A stretch of DNA of 64,000 nt, from contig DATKBW010000181.1 of the NCBI GenBank assembly GCA_035513575.1, positions 6,236-70,235 of the forward strand, given 5' to 3'. A program made the translations under genes and the position numbers. Below, piece after piece: positions 24,086-33,190 of this stretch. The stretch comes from JAHWKI01 sp035513575 (GTDB lineage Bacteria > Gemmatimonadota > Gemmatimonadetes > Longimicrobiales > RSA9). Each line of letters opens with the position of its first letter. The stretch's first letter is position 1. The notes under the pieces were generated by a model. That model saw only the letters and a program-made list of their open reading frames with translations, had not been told where the DNA came from and did not search any database.

Positions 24086-24718
24086 TCAGCCGCCGTCTTC
24101 CGCCAGGCGCAGGGGGGCGCGGAGCCGGGGATGCAGGGGCTCCACGACGGTTTCGGGGCTCGGATCCTCGCCGTGGACGGGCGCCTCGGCGAGCACCCTC
24201 AGCCGGACCATCTCGGCCATCGTCGGCCGCAGGGCCATCGTGTCCGCATAGATCTCCACGGCCTCCTCCGGCGACCCCGCGTCGAAGAGGATGTGGGCGA
24301 ACCGGAGGGCGTTGTGGACGTGGACCTCGAGCACCGCCAGCTCCACGCGGGCCGCATGGCGGTCCACCCACTCCCGCAGCTCGGTATGGACGCGACCGCG
24401 GAAGCGGTGAGCGGCACGGCGGAAGATGGAGCGGGGCGGCTGGAGGCGGGCACGGGAGGCGCCCTCGGGATCACGCCCGAGGGCGACGAGGACGCGCTCG
24501 GTCAGCTGCCGGAGCTCCCCTTCCTTCAGGTAGTGGAGCCGGCCATAGGCGCCGAGGATGCGCTCGAGGGGCACCCGGTCGCCGGCCTCGTCGAGGAGCT
24601 CCAGAGCGAAACGGACGTGCTCCGTGAGCACCGCCTCGCCCGCGACGGCGGTGGCGATGTGGAGCTGCTCACGGGTCTGGTCGACAAGGCTGCTGTGCCG
24701 ACGGAAAGGTCGTCGCAT
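24086..24718 (-). CDS. Unknown helical protein
   Basis: 210 residues from ATG 24718 (MRRPFRRHSSLVDQTREQLH), with GGGAG 6 bases upstream; the frame is open further 5' but with low-complexity translation. No signal peptide or membrane segment. It looks all-helical with repeated two-helix units: ATAVAGEAVLTEHVRFALELLDEAG, VELAVLEVHVHNALRFAHILFDAG and PEEAVEIYADTMALRPTMAEMVRLRVLAEAP. The last resembles a tetratricopeptide-like hairpin, but I do not recognise a family. It lies 39 bases upstream of the candidate selenoprotein gene on the same strand, so the two may be co-transcribed. The 215 bases before it hold no gene that I can see. Confidence 0.6.
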   Translation of the reverse strand: MRRPFRRHSSLVDQTREQLHIATAVAGEAVLTEHVRFALELLDEAGDRVPLERILGAYGRLHYLKEGELRQLTERVLVALGRDPEGASRARLQPPRSIFRRAAHRFRGRVHTELREWVDRHAARVELAVLEVHVHNALRFAHILFDAGSPEEAVEIYADTMALRPTMAEMVRLRVLAEAPVHGEDPSPETVVEPLHPRLRAPLRLAEDGG

Positions 24719-24933
24719 GGCGGTCTCCCGAAGAGAGTCGCGGGTTAATGCGCAACGGCCGTACCCCGCGCGCGAGCCCGGAGCCCCGACGGGCGCAAGT
24801 CGTTGGGCGCCGTGTACGAGCGGGAGCGCAGCCCCGCCAGCGGAGCCCATGCGGCGGCGCGCGGGGGGCGCACTTTGTTTCCGCCGCCGGCAGATTTTGC
24901 CGGACGAAGGGCGCGCGTCGCGCACGCGCGGCA

Positions 24934-25611
24934 TCAGTCTTCCAAACGCTCTTCTGCCCGCTCTTCTGCCCGCTCTCCGTCGGAGTCCGGCGCCCCGGCG
25001 TCCTCGACCCGGGCGCCCCCGGCCGTCAGCGCCGCCACCCCGTCGCGGAACCGCGCCACCTCCGGAACGGGGACAGCGAATACGAGGGTGACGTGGATGC
25101 CGTACTCCTCGGCCTCGACCGCGGCGTCCACGTCCGCGGCGAGGCGGAGGAGGGGGTCGCGGGCGGGGTAGTCGCAGACGACCCGGAGCCGGGACCGTTC
25201 CACGCGCTCCGCCCGTGGCATGGATGCGAGGGCGTGGGCGACGGCGCCCGCGTACGCGCGCCCGAGCCCGCCCTTCCCGAGCTTGACGCCGCCGAACCAG
25301 CGCGTGACCACGGCGGCGATCTCGCCGACGCCGGAATGGAGGAGGGTCTCGAGGATGGGGCGGCCGGCGGTGCCGTGGGGCTCGCCATCGTCGCTCATGC
25401 CGACCACCGCCGTGGAGCCGGGCGGCCCGGCGACGAAGGCCCAGCAGTTGTGGGTGGCGTCCGGGAACTCGGCGCGGATCGCCGCGATGAAGACCTCCGC
25501 CTCCTCCCGGGTCGCGGCGCGGCCGACGGTGGTGAGGAACCGGCTGCGCCGCACCTCCTCCTCCACGCGGTAGCGCGCGGCGGGAACGGGGTAGCGGGCG
25601 GGGACGGTCAT
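24934..25611 (-). CDS. yigZ: YigZ/IMPACT-family protein
   Basis: 225 residues from ATG 25611. The family signature is clear: RSRFLTTVGRAATREEAEVFI, ATHNCWAFVAG, SDDGEPHGTAGRPILETLL, and VTRWFGGVKLGKGGLGRAYA. The second domain (about 140-205) matches the ferredoxin-like C-terminal half of YigZ. The family is linked to translation or nucleic-acid binding, without a settled reaction in bacteria. The C-terminal tail repeats ERAEE. It is divergent from the desaturase gene. Confidence 0.9.
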   Translation of the reverse strand: MTVPARYPVPAARYRVEEEVRRSRFLTTVGRAATREEAEVFIAAIRAEFPDATHNCWAFVAGPPGSTAVVGMSDDGEPHGTAGRPILETLLHSGVGEIAAVVTRWFGGVKLGKGGLGRAYAGAVAHALASMPRAERVERSRLRVVCDYPARDPLLRLAADVDAAVEAEEYGIHVTLVFAVPVPEVARFRDGVAALTAGGARVEDAGAPDSDGERAEERAEERLED

Positions 25612-25690
25612 GGCACCATCGCGAGGAGCTCGATCACCCTGTCCATGACGCCTCCGTCGCCGCGTTTCCCCGCCCCCCCGGCGCCCCGCG

Positions 25691-25719
25691 TTGTAGGGAC
25701 GCGGCCCACCGCGTATCTT
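25691..25719 (+). promoter_or_regulatory. Sigma70-like promoter of the desaturase operon
   Basis: TTGTAG (25691-25696), a spacer of exactly 17 bases and TATCTT (25714-25719) form a good housekeeping-type promoter 37 bases before the desaturase ATG. A palindrome follows at 25728-25742. Confidence 0.6.
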
Positions 25720-25727
25720 GCCCGGAC

Positions 25728-25742
25728 AATGTAACGGACATT
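25728..25742. promoter_or_regulatory. Possible operator overlapping the desaturase transcription start
   Basis: AATGT-AACGG-ACATT is a perfect 5-bp inverted repeat with a 5-base centre, starting 9 bases after the proposed -10 box, where a repressor would block initiation. Small palindromes arise by chance, so this is tentative. Confidence 0.35.
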
Positions 25743-25755
25743 CCCCGGAGCACGA

Positions 25756-26769
25756 ATGAGCCAGACCGAACGCAGCGTGGAGGCGAAGGCGCGCGTGCGG
25801 GAGATGATCGGACCCTTCCGCGGGGCCGACGACCGGCGCAGCCTGATCCAGCTTTCCCTCACCGCGGCCCTGTTCCTCGCGTCCTGGACCGCCGCCTACC
25901 TGGCCCTCGACATCCACTACGCCCTCACGCTGCTGTTCGCCCTGCCCACGGCCGGCTTCCTCATGCGGCTGTTCATGATCCAGCACGACTGCGGGCACGG
26001 CTCCTACTTCCGCTCGCGCCGGGTTCGTGACGTGGTGGGCTTCGCCATCGGCGTGCTCACGCTCACGCCCTACCACTACTGGCGGCGGACCCACGCCCAT
26101 CATCACGCCCACTCCGGCGATCTGGACTTTCGGGGCTTCGGCGACATCGAAACCAGGACCGTCCGGGAGTACCGGGCGTTCCCGCCCATGAAGCGCCTCG
26201 CCTACCGGGCGTACCGGAACCCCCTCGTCCTCCTGGGCATCGGGCCGGCCTTCCACTTCCTGGTGAAGCATCGCTACCCGTGGGACATCCCCAGGGAGTG
26301 GAAGCGGGAGTGGCGGGGCGTGTGGGGGACCAACGCCGCCCTCGTCGGCCTGGTGGCGGTGATGGTGTGGGCGGTGGGCTGGAAGGCGTTCCTCCTGATC
26401 CAGGGGCCCATCACGCTGGGCACGTCCTCGCTGGGCGTCTGGCTGTTCTATGTGCAGCACCAGTTCGAGGACACCTACTGGCACAATCACGAGGAGTGGG
26501 ACTTCTACGAGGCGTCGCTGCGCGGCAGTTCGCACCTCGTGCTCCCGCGCCCCCTCCAGTGGCTGACGGCGCACATCGGCGTCCATCACGTGCACCACCT
26601 GAACAGCATGATCCCGAACTACCGGCTCCAGGCCTGCCACGACGCGAACCCGGAGCTGCAGGTGGCGCGGCGGATCACCCTCCGCGACGGCTGGCGGCTG
26701 CTGCGGCTGAGCCTCTGGGACGAGGAGAGCCGCGGGCTCGTCGGCTTCGCCGACCTGCGCGCCCGATGA
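25756..26769 (+). CDS. Membrane fatty acid desaturase
   Basis: 337 residues. The three histidine boxes of the di-iron membrane desaturases are present: HDCGH (77-81), THAHHHAHSGD around residue 115, and GVHHVHHLN around residue 280. Hydrophobic segments flank them (LFLASWTAAYLALDIHYALTLLFALP and a pair near 195-230). The enzyme inserts a double bond in acyl chains using O2 and electrons from a ferredoxin or cytochrome, adjusting membrane fluidity. GGAG lies just upstream. Its stop overlaps the start of the next gene (ATGA). Confidence 0.93.
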   Translation: MSQTERSVEAKARVREMIGPFRGADDRRSLIQLSLTAALFLASWTAAYLALDIHYALTLLFALPTAGFLMRLFMIQHDCGHGSYFRSRRVRDVVGFAIGVLTLTPYHYWRRTHAHHHAHSGDLDFRGFGDIETRTVREYRAFPPMKRLAYRAYRNPLVLLGIGPAFHFLVKHRYPWDIPREWKREWRGVWGTNAALVGLVAVMVWAVGWKAFLLIQGPITLGTSSLGVWLFYVQHQFEDTYWHNHEEWDFYEASLRGSSHLVLPRPLQWLTAHIGVHHVHHLNSMIPNYRLQACHDANPELQVARRITLRDGWRLLRLSLWDEESRGLVGFADLRAR

Positions 26770-27998
26770 CCATCACGCGTAGCGCCCCGCTCGCGATCCT
26801 CGCCCTCCTGCTGGCCGCACCGGTGGCCGGGCAGCAGGCCTATTTCCCCGACCGGCACGGCTGGGAGCGGCGGGATCCGGCGACGGCGGGGATGAGCGCG
26901 GCGCGGCTGCGGGAGGCGGTGGCCTTCGCCCGGTCGTCGGAATCGCCGGGGCCGCGGGACCTGCTGGAGGCGCACTGGCGCGGCTTCGCGCGGGAGCCGC
27001 ACGGCCAGCCGGTGGGCCCGTTCACGGTACGGGGGCCGCAGACCGGGGTCATCCTGCGAGGCGGATACATCGTCGCGGAATGGGGGGAGCCCGAGCGGGT
27101 GGACATGACGTTCAGCGTGTCCAAGAGCTTCCTTTCCACGGCGGTGGGGCTGGCGTTGAGCGAGGGGTTGATCGCGCGGGTGGACGACCGCGTCGCGCCC
27201 TACCTGCCGCCGGTGCTCCTGCCGGCGGGGGACGGGGAGCCCGGGAGCGAGGCGGGCCCGGCGGCAGGGGGCGGGCACCCGGTGGGTCTGTTCGCGTCGG
27301 CGCACAACCGCCGGATCACGTGGGACCACCTGCTCCGCCAGACCAGCGACTGGGAGGGGACGCTCTGGGGGAAGCCCGACTGGTCGGACCGGCCGGACCG
27401 GGACCCGGACACGTGGCGGACGCGGGAGCGGCCGGCGCCCGGGACCGTGTACGAGTACAACGACACGCGCGTGAACCTGCTGGCGCTCGCCGCGACGCTG
27501 GTGTGGCGGCAGCCGCTGCCGGTGGTGCTGCGGGAGCGGGTCATGCGCCCGATCGGCGCCTCCGACACCTGGCAGTGGCACGGCTACGAGAGCTCCTGGG
27601 TCCTCCTGGACGGTCTGAACGTCCAGGCGGTGAGCGGCGGCGGGCACTGGGGCGGCGGCATGTTCATCAACGCCTACGACCAGGCGCGCTTCGGGCTCCT
27701 CACTCTCCGCCGGTTCCGGTGGCGCGACCGGCAGATCCTGCCAGAGTCGTGGTGGCGCATGGCCACGACCCCTACCGGTCCCCAGCCGGGCTACGGGTTC
27801 ATGAACTTCTTCCTGAACACCGGACGCGAGCGGTTCCCCGCGGCGCCGGAGTCGGCGTGGGTGCACCTGGGCGCCGGCACCAACATGATCTACTGCGACC
27901 CGGAGAACGACCTCGTCATCGTCTCCCGGTGGATCCGCGGCGATGCGGTGGCTGACCTGGTGGAGAAGGTGCTCGGGGCGATCGAGCGCTCCCCCTGA
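26766..27998 (+). CDS. Exported serine hydrolase, beta-lactamase/DD-peptidase fold
   Basis: 410 residues with a signal peptide ending near APVAGQQ. The SxxK motif is FSVSK (Ser117, Lys120); the second motif is VYEYND, where YND stands for the usual YxN; and HLGAGTNMIYCDPENDLVIV sits where the KTG-like strand is expected. RITWDHLLRQTSDWEG is the typical class-C-like segment. It probably acts in the periplasm on an ester or peptide bond; true beta-lactamase activity is not implied. It is translationally coupled to the desaturase gene, an association without an obvious reason. Confidence 0.88.
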   Translation: MTITRSAPLAILALLLAAPVAGQQAYFPDRHGWERRDPATAGMSAARLREAVAFARSSESPGPRDLLEAHWRGFAREPHGQPVGPFTVRGPQTGVILRGGYIVAEWGEPERVDMTFSVSKSFLSTAVGLALSEGLIARVDDRVAPYLPPVLLPAGDGEPGSEAGPAAGGGHPVGLFASAHNRRITWDHLLRQTSDWEGTLWGKPDWSDRPDRDPDTWRTRERPAPGTVYEYNDTRVNLLALAATLVWRQPLPVVLRERVMRPIGASDTWQWHGYESSWVLLDGLNVQAVSGGGHWGGGMFINAYDQARFGLLTLRRFRWRDRQILPESWWRMATTPTGPQPGYGFMNFFLNTGRERFPAAPESAWVHLGAGTNMIYCDPENDLVIVSRWIRGDAVADLVEKVLGAIERSP

Positions 27999-28007
27999 GA
28001 ATGGCGC

Positions 28008-29276
28008 CTACGCGCTCGGGTCTCCGATGACGCCCAGGAACAGGATCGTCCCCGAGAGCCGCTCCCGGATCGCGAAGACGAACGGGCGGTCCAGGCGGAC
28101 GCTGGGCGGCGCCGAGGTCACGCCCATGCCGACGGCGGTGGCCGCAGCCGCTTCCGTCCCCTCCTCGTCCACCTTCAGGAACGTCTTCTGGAGGGCCTGC
28201 TCGATGAAGAACCCGTCCTCGCCGGTGAGCCGGGTGAAGTCGGCCAGGCGCTCGTCGAACGCGTCCGTCATCCCGAGCTCGACCAGCGGCTCGTTCAGGG
28301 CCGCCTCCCATTCCAGCTCCAGCTTCGGCATCCGGACCAGGATCCCCTCCCGGTCGCCTCCCGACTCCGCCCTGGCCTCCGCGTCCCCCGCCAGCCGGTC
28401 CATCCACGCCTGCCAGACCGCGGGTGTGAGGCCGTCCAGGAAGACGGCCATGGGCTGGCCCTCGGGCGGGAGCACCGCCACCGCCGTGAACGCGTCGGCG
28501 CCGTAGGGCAGCTCGAGGACCGTGGCGTCGGGGCCGAAGAAGAAGCGATGGCCCACCTCCCCCGCCATCATGGGGACGGCGACCTCGTCGCCATCCAGCG
28601 TGGTGAAGGACGCGCTCGCCGTGCGGCCGCGGTCGAAGCGGTCGCGCCAGTCGCCCCTGAAGTAGACGGCGTTGATGAGGTACATGACCACGTCGGGCGG
28701 GATCGTCGCGAGGAGCTGGTCGATCCGGCCCTGCGTGACCTCGGAGACCCAGGCGTTCATGATGTCCTTCGCGCCGGCGGCCTGGAAGTCGATGGTCCGG
28801 GCCTCGGCGTCGAACCAGGTCTGCACGCGCGTCACGAAGTCCGGCAGCAGGACCATGGAATCGTCGGCCCAGATCGAATTGCCCAGCCCGAACGTCACCG
28901 ACGGGTCCAGGGCGAGCAGGAGAGCGATCAGGTCGTGGTAGGCCTCGTTGATCTCCGGCTCCGTCATGCCGTCGAACCCCAGGACCTCGCGCATCTGCGT
29001 CCAGGTCTCCCCGTCCGCGCCGTTCATGGTCATGCCGAGGGCCATCGACGCGCTCAGCGGCGAGGCGAACACGTTGCCGCCCTCGCGGCGCTCGAACAGC
29101 GACCGGAGGAAATCGAAAGCGAAGGCGTTGGAGCCCCGGATGACCTGCGCCTCGCTGGCGCTCAGGTCCCGCGGCAGCTCCGTGAGGGCTTCCGGCGGGC
29201 CCGGGGCAATCGGCTCGCCGCACCCCGCGAGGGCGGCGAACGGGAGGAGGGCGAGGACCAGTCGTCGCGTGCTCAT
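28008..29276 (-). CDS. Serpin, lipoprotein type, copy 2 of a tandem pair
   Basis: 422 residues. Lipobox in VLALLPFAALAGC, then a complete serpin: NVFASPLSASMALGMTMNGADGET, GNSIWADDS, NAVYFRGDWRDRF, and the reactive-loop hinge VDEEGTEAAAATA followed by DRPFVFAIRERLSGTILFLG. The hinge has the small residues needed for loop insertion, so it is predicted to be inhibitory. By alignment with antitrypsin the P1 residue falls near VTS, pointing to elastase-like or subtilisin-like targets rather than trypsin-like ones. It probably sits on the outer membrane or cell surface and blocks proteases. It starts four bases before the end of the other serpin gene (ATGA). Confidence 0.95.
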   Translation of the reverse strand: MSTRRLVLALLPFAALAGCGEPIAPGPPEALTELPRDLSASEAQVIRGSNAFAFDFLRSLFERREGGNVFASPLSASMALGMTMNGADGETWTQMREVLGFDGMTEPEINEAYHDLIALLLALDPSVTFGLGNSIWADDSMVLLPDFVTRVQTWFDAEARTIDFQAAGAKDIMNAWVSEVTQGRIDQLLATIPPDVVMYLINAVYFRGDWRDRFDRGRTASASFTTLDGDEVAVPMMAGEVGHRFFFGPDATVLELPYGADAFTAVAVLPPEGQPMAVFLDGLTPAVWQAWMDRLAGDAEARAESGGDREGILVRMPKLELEWEAALNEPLVELGMTDAFDERLADFTRLTGEDGFFIEQALQKTFLKVDEEGTEAAAATAVGMGVTSAPPSVRLDRPFVFAIRERLSGTILFLGVIGDPSA

Positions 29277-30514
29277 GCCGTGGGGTCTCCTATCGTGCCG
29301 ATGAACAGGATGGTGCCCGAGATCCGCTCGCGGATCGCCAGCAGGAACGGCCGGTCGAAGCGGAACTCCGGCGGGGCAGATTCGACGACGGATACCGATG
29401 TCGCCGCGGCCGCCTCGGTGCCTTCCTCGTCCACCTTCAGGAACGTCTTCTGCTTCACCTCATCGATCCACACGCCGCCGCCCGCGACCATGCGGGAGAA
29501 ATCGGCCGCGCCGCCAAACGCGTCGGTCATGCCCAGCGCCTGGAGCGTGCCGTTCAGGATCTGCTCGTACTCCAGCTCCAGGCGCGGCAGCAGCACCGCG
29601 GCCTCGCCCGGCTCCGTGGCATCCAGCGCCGCCATCCACTCCGTCCAGTCCGACGACTCCAGCGTCGCCACGAGGTCCGCCAGCGTGCCCTGGAACGTCG
29701 GCTGGATCGCGACCGCCGTGAACGCGCCACCGCCATACGGGAGCTCGATGCCCCGCCCCGTCCCCGACGAGAAGGACCGGAACGGGCCGCTCCGCCGCAT
29801 GAGGGACACCGATACGGAGCCGCCATCGGGGAGCGTGAACGGTGCGGTGGTGGTATTGCGCGGGTCGAAGCGGATGGTCCAGTCGCCCTTGAAATAGACG
29901 GCGTTCAGAAGGTACATGACGACGTTCGCGGGGATCTGCGTCACCATCTGGCGGATGCGCCCGCGGGTGACGTCCTCGACCCAGGCGTTGATGACGTCGG
30001 GCGCTCCGGGGTCGGCGAAATCGAGGTCCTGGACCTCGGCATCGAAGGAGGCACGTGCGCGGTCGTAGAAATCGGCGAGGACGGGGTAGCCCTCGCGGGT
30101 CCAGATGGAGTTGCCGAGGCCGAGCTCGACGCGGGGGTCGAGCCCCAGGAGGAGGTCGATGAGGCCGCGGAATGCCGCGTTGATCCCGGGCTCCTCGAGC
30201 CCGTGGAACCCGAGCATGTCGCGCATCTGGGTGTGGGTGTCCCCCGCCGCGCCGTTCATGGTCATGCCGAGGGCCATGGAGGCGCTCAGCGGGGAGAGGA
30301 AGACGTTGGGCTCGTCGGGGGCCGCTGCCACGGCCTCCCGGAGGAGCCCGATGGCGAAGGCGTTCGATCCCTCGATCACGCGGAGCTCGGCGGGGGAGAG
30401 GTCGCGTGGGAGGGCGGTGATGGAAGCGGGCGCGGTGACCTCGCCGCAGCCGGCGGCCAGCGCGGCCAGCGGCAGTGCCAGGGCCAGCCCGAACGTCGTG
30501 GAATGTATCCTCAT
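29273..30514 (-). CDS. Serpin, lipoprotein type, copy 1 of a tandem pair
   Basis: 413 residues, lipobox in LALPLAALAAGC. It shares the serpin hallmarks with its neighbour (LSPLSASMALGMTMNGAAGDT, GNSIWTREG, NAVYFKGDWTIRF, DRPFLLAIRERISGTILFIG) and the hinge VDEEGTEAAAATS. The loop then differs: SVSVVESAPPEF instead of AVGMGVTSAPPS, so the two copies should have different protease targets. It is the first gene of the pair. The 171 bases upstream separate it from the divergent TonB receptor; no clear promoter was placed. Confidence 0.95.
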   Translation of the reverse strand: MRIHSTTFGLALALPLAALAAGCGEVTAPASITALPRDLSPAELRVIEGSNAFAIGLLREAVAAAPDEPNVFLSPLSASMALGMTMNGAAGDTHTQMRDMLGFHGLEEPGINAAFRGLIDLLLGLDPRVELGLGNSIWTREGYPVLADFYDRARASFDAEVQDLDFADPGAPDVINAWVEDVTRGRIRQMVTQIPANVVMYLLNAVYFKGDWTIRFDPRNTTTAPFTLPDGGSVSVSLMRRSGPFRSFSSGTGRGIELPYGGGAFTAVAIQPTFQGTLADLVATLESSDWTEWMAALDATEPGEAAVLLPRLELEYEQILNGTLQALGMTDAFGGAADFSRMVAGGGVWIDEVKQKTFLKVDEEGTEAAAATSVSVVESAPPEFRFDRPFLLAIRERISGTILFIGTIGDPTA

Positions 30515-30685
30515 TGTTCCGTCCTCCGGGTCGGTCCATCCTACATGCCAATGACGTGCCGGGCGGGCGGATTCTGCCGGCCGCCGGTGGCAGGCGGTCA
30601 GAACCGGCGGCGCTGGGGCGTGTTATACCCGGAACGAGGCCGGAATCGGCCATGGTGCTCGCGCGGACGGAGTGGAGCCCGGAGG

Positions 30686-33190
30686 ATGACAGCCCGCTGG
30701 AAGGTGACGGCCATGGCGTGGACGACGGCCGCGCTGCTCGCGGGGCATTCCGCGGGCGCGGCGGCCCAGAGGCCGGACGCCGCGCGGGGGCGGATCGCGG
30801 GTGCGGTCGTGGACGCGGTGGGCGGCCACGCCATCGCCGGTGCGACGGTGGTGCTCCAGCCGGACGTGGCGGGCGTCTTCCCGGGCCCCTCCTCCGGCAG
30901 CGGCTTCGCGGCGTCGGGTCTGACCACCATGTCGGACTCGACGGGTGCGTACCATTTCGACGGGCTTCCGCCGGGTGTCTATCGGGTGTACGTGAGCCGT
31001 TACAGCTACCGCCCGTACGCGGTGACGATCGAGCTGCGGGCGGGAGCGGAGCCGGCGGTGTCCATCGGGCTGCGGGCGGAGCCCATCGCCCTCGAGCCGG
31101 TGGCGGGACGGAGCGCGGCGCCCCCGCTCTTCCGCGTGCTGGACGCGGGGGGCGCCACGGCAGAGAACCGGCTCCTCGCCGTGGCCCTGCGCCGGCGCCG
31201 CTTCCTGACGACGGACGTCCGGGAGCTGACGGACGCGGACGTGTCGGAGGCGGTGACGCTGGGTGAGCCGGACGTCCTCCGTGCGCTCCAGCGCCTCCCG
31301 GGGGTGGCCGCGCCGAGCGACTACTCGGCGGAGCTGTGGACCCGGGGCGGGCCGTGGTCGCACACGCGCGTGTATTTCGATGGCGTCCCGCTGTTCAACC
31401 CGCTGCACGCGCTGGGCGTGCTGTCGGGGGTCGGCTCCGGTGCCCTGGGGGCGGTCTGGTTCCACCCGGGGACGCGGAGCGCGGGGATCGGGGAGGGTGC
31501 CGCTGGCGTGGTGGACCTGCAGAGCCGCCGGGCCATGGGGACGGGCGAGCTGAACGTCCAGGGCGACCTGTCGCTCATGTCGGCCGGGGTCGCCCTGGAC
31601 CAGCGGGTGGCGGACGGCCGCGCGGGGTGGATGCTGGCCGGCCGGCGCACCTACCTCGACTGGCTCTCCGACCTCTCCCGCCGGGCCACCGGGTCCGGGG
31701 GCGACTTCCCGTACGGCTTCCGGGAGCTGACCGGCCGGATCGACGCGCGAACAGGGGCGTCGTCGACGGTGGAGGCGAGCGGGCTGTGGGAGGCGGACCG
31801 CCTGACGCGTGGCGACGACGCCGGCCCCGACCCGATCCGCACCGACTGGGGGAACAGCGTCGGGCGGGTGGCGCTCACGACGCGGCTCGGCGGGCTCAAC
31901 GCCCGCCACGCGGTGGGCGCGAGCCGCCACCATGGCGTCACCGTGGCGGACAGCGGCGGGATCCTGTTCGATCTGCCGTGGGACCGGAGCACGACCGACG
32001 TGGGCTACGCCGGCTTCTCCGGCTCGTTCTGGCCCGACGCGACCACCGTCGCGGGACCCGCGTGGACGGTGGGGTACGCGCTCGAGCGGCACACCGCCGA
32101 GTACGCCGGCCCGATGCCGCTGCCCGTCCCCACCGCGGACTTCGCCGCCAGGCCCGAGGACCGCGCAGGCGACGCGCCGCTGTGGACCGGTTGGTCGGCG
32201 GACCTGCCCGTGGCCGTGCTCTGGGGCGAGCGCACGTGGGCCCCCGACGAGCGGATGTCGCTCCGGGCCGGCGTCCGCCTGGAGGGCGGACCCGAAGTGC
32301 GGGACGCCGGGCCGCTCCGGGTCTCCCCCCGCCTCGCCGCCCGCCTGGCCGCCACGCCGGAGGTGGCGCTCTCGGCGGGCTACGCTCGCGTCTTCCAGTA
32401 CACGCAGGCGCTCGCCCCCGCCGGTGTGCACCTCGCCAGCCTCGCCTCCGGGGACGCCTGGCTGGTGGCCGGCGCCGGGGTGCCCGTGCTCCGCGCCGAC
32501 CTCCTGACCTTCGGGATGGAGGGGTGGCTGGAGCCGGGCCGCGTGATCGCGGTGAACTGGTTCGGCCGCCGGACGACCGGGCTGGCGCTAACGGACCCCC
32601 GTCCCGGTCCGGTCTTCGGGCGCAGCGCCCTCCTGTCGGGCGAGAGCCTCGCGTACGGGATCGAGGCGTCGGTCCGGCAGGTGGTGGGGCCGATCACCGG
32701 GTCGGCCGGGTACACGGTCTCCCGCGCCCGCACCGCGGCGGTCGGGCTGGAGTTCGCGTCGGGGTCCGACAGGACCCACGTCCTGGATGCGACCCTGATG
32801 GTCCGCGCGCTCCCCTCCCTGCGGCTGGGCGCCGCATTCACCGGCGCGACGGGGGCCCCCTACACGCGCATGGTGGCCGACAGCGCCGGTTGCCTGGCGG
32901 AGCCGGGGTGCGACCCGGCGCAATTGCCGTGGGCGACCGCGCCCAACGCGCAGCGCGGCCCGGCGTTCGCGAGCCTCGACCTGCTGGCGGACTGGAGCAC
33001 GGCGGTGCGCGGCGCCGAGATCGGCTTCTACGCGCAGCTCCGCAACGCGCTGGGGCGCGAGAACGCCACGGTATACGTCGGCGGCGGCCCCGGCTGCCTC
33101 CCGGAAGGGTGCGATGACGAGAGTCTCCACAACGCCTTCGAGCGCGGTCTCCCCCGGCTCGCCGTGCTCGGGTTCCGTGTCCGGCGATGA
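30686..33190 (+). CDS. TonB-dependent outer-membrane receptor
   Basis: 834 residues from ATG 30686; GGAG lies 8 bases upstream and the n-region then has Arg and Lys. ATG 30713 is an alternative. Order: signal peptide (to GAAAQ), carboxypeptidase-regulatory-like domain (GRIAGAVVDAVGGHAIAGATV to about 125), plug (VLRALQRLPGVAAPSDYSAE, HTRVYFDGVPLFNPLH) and barrel ending VLGFRVRR. It lacks the extra N-terminal STN signalling domain of FecA-type receptors. The ECF sigma gene begins inside its 3' end, so sigma, anti-sigma and receptor form one unit and may respond to the same ligand. The ligand is unknown. Confidence 0.85.
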   Translation: MTARWKVTAMAWTTAALLAGHSAGAAAQRPDAARGRIAGAVVDAVGGHAIAGATVVLQPDVAGVFPGPSSGSGFAASGLTTMSDSTGAYHFDGLPPGVYRVYVSRYSYRPYAVTIELRAGAEPAVSIGLRAEPIALEPVAGRSAAPPLFRVLDAGGATAENRLLAVALRRRRFLTTDVRELTDADVSEAVTLGEPDVLRALQRLPGVAAPSDYSAELWTRGGPWSHTRVYFDGVPLFNPLHALGVLSGVGSGALGAVWFHPGTRSAGIGEGAAGVVDLQSRRAMGTGELNVQGDLSLMSAGVALDQRVADGRAGWMLAGRRTYLDWLSDLSRRATGSGGDFPYGFRELTGRIDARTGASSTVEASGLWEADRLTRGDDAGPDPIRTDWGNSVGRVALTTRLGGLNARHAVGASRHHGVTVADSGGILFDLPWDRSTTDVGYAGFSGSFWPDATTVAGPAWTVGYALERHTAEYAGPMPLPVPTADFAARPEDRAGDAPLWTGWSADLPVAVLWGERTWAPDERMSLRAGVRLEGGPEVRDAGPLRVSPRLAARLAATPEVALSAGYARVFQYTQALAPAGVHLASLASGDAWLVAGAGVPVLRADLLTFGMEGWLEPGRVIAVNWFGRRTTGLALTDPRPGPVFGRSALLSGESLAYGIEASVRQVVGPITGSAGYTVSRARTAAVGLEFASGSDRTHVLDATLMVRALPSLRLGAAFTGATGAPYTRMVADSAGCLAEPGCDPAQLPWATAPNAQRGPAFASLDLLADWSTAVRGAEIGFYAQLRNALGRENATVYVGGGPGCLPEGCDDESLHNAFERGLPRLAVLGFRVRR

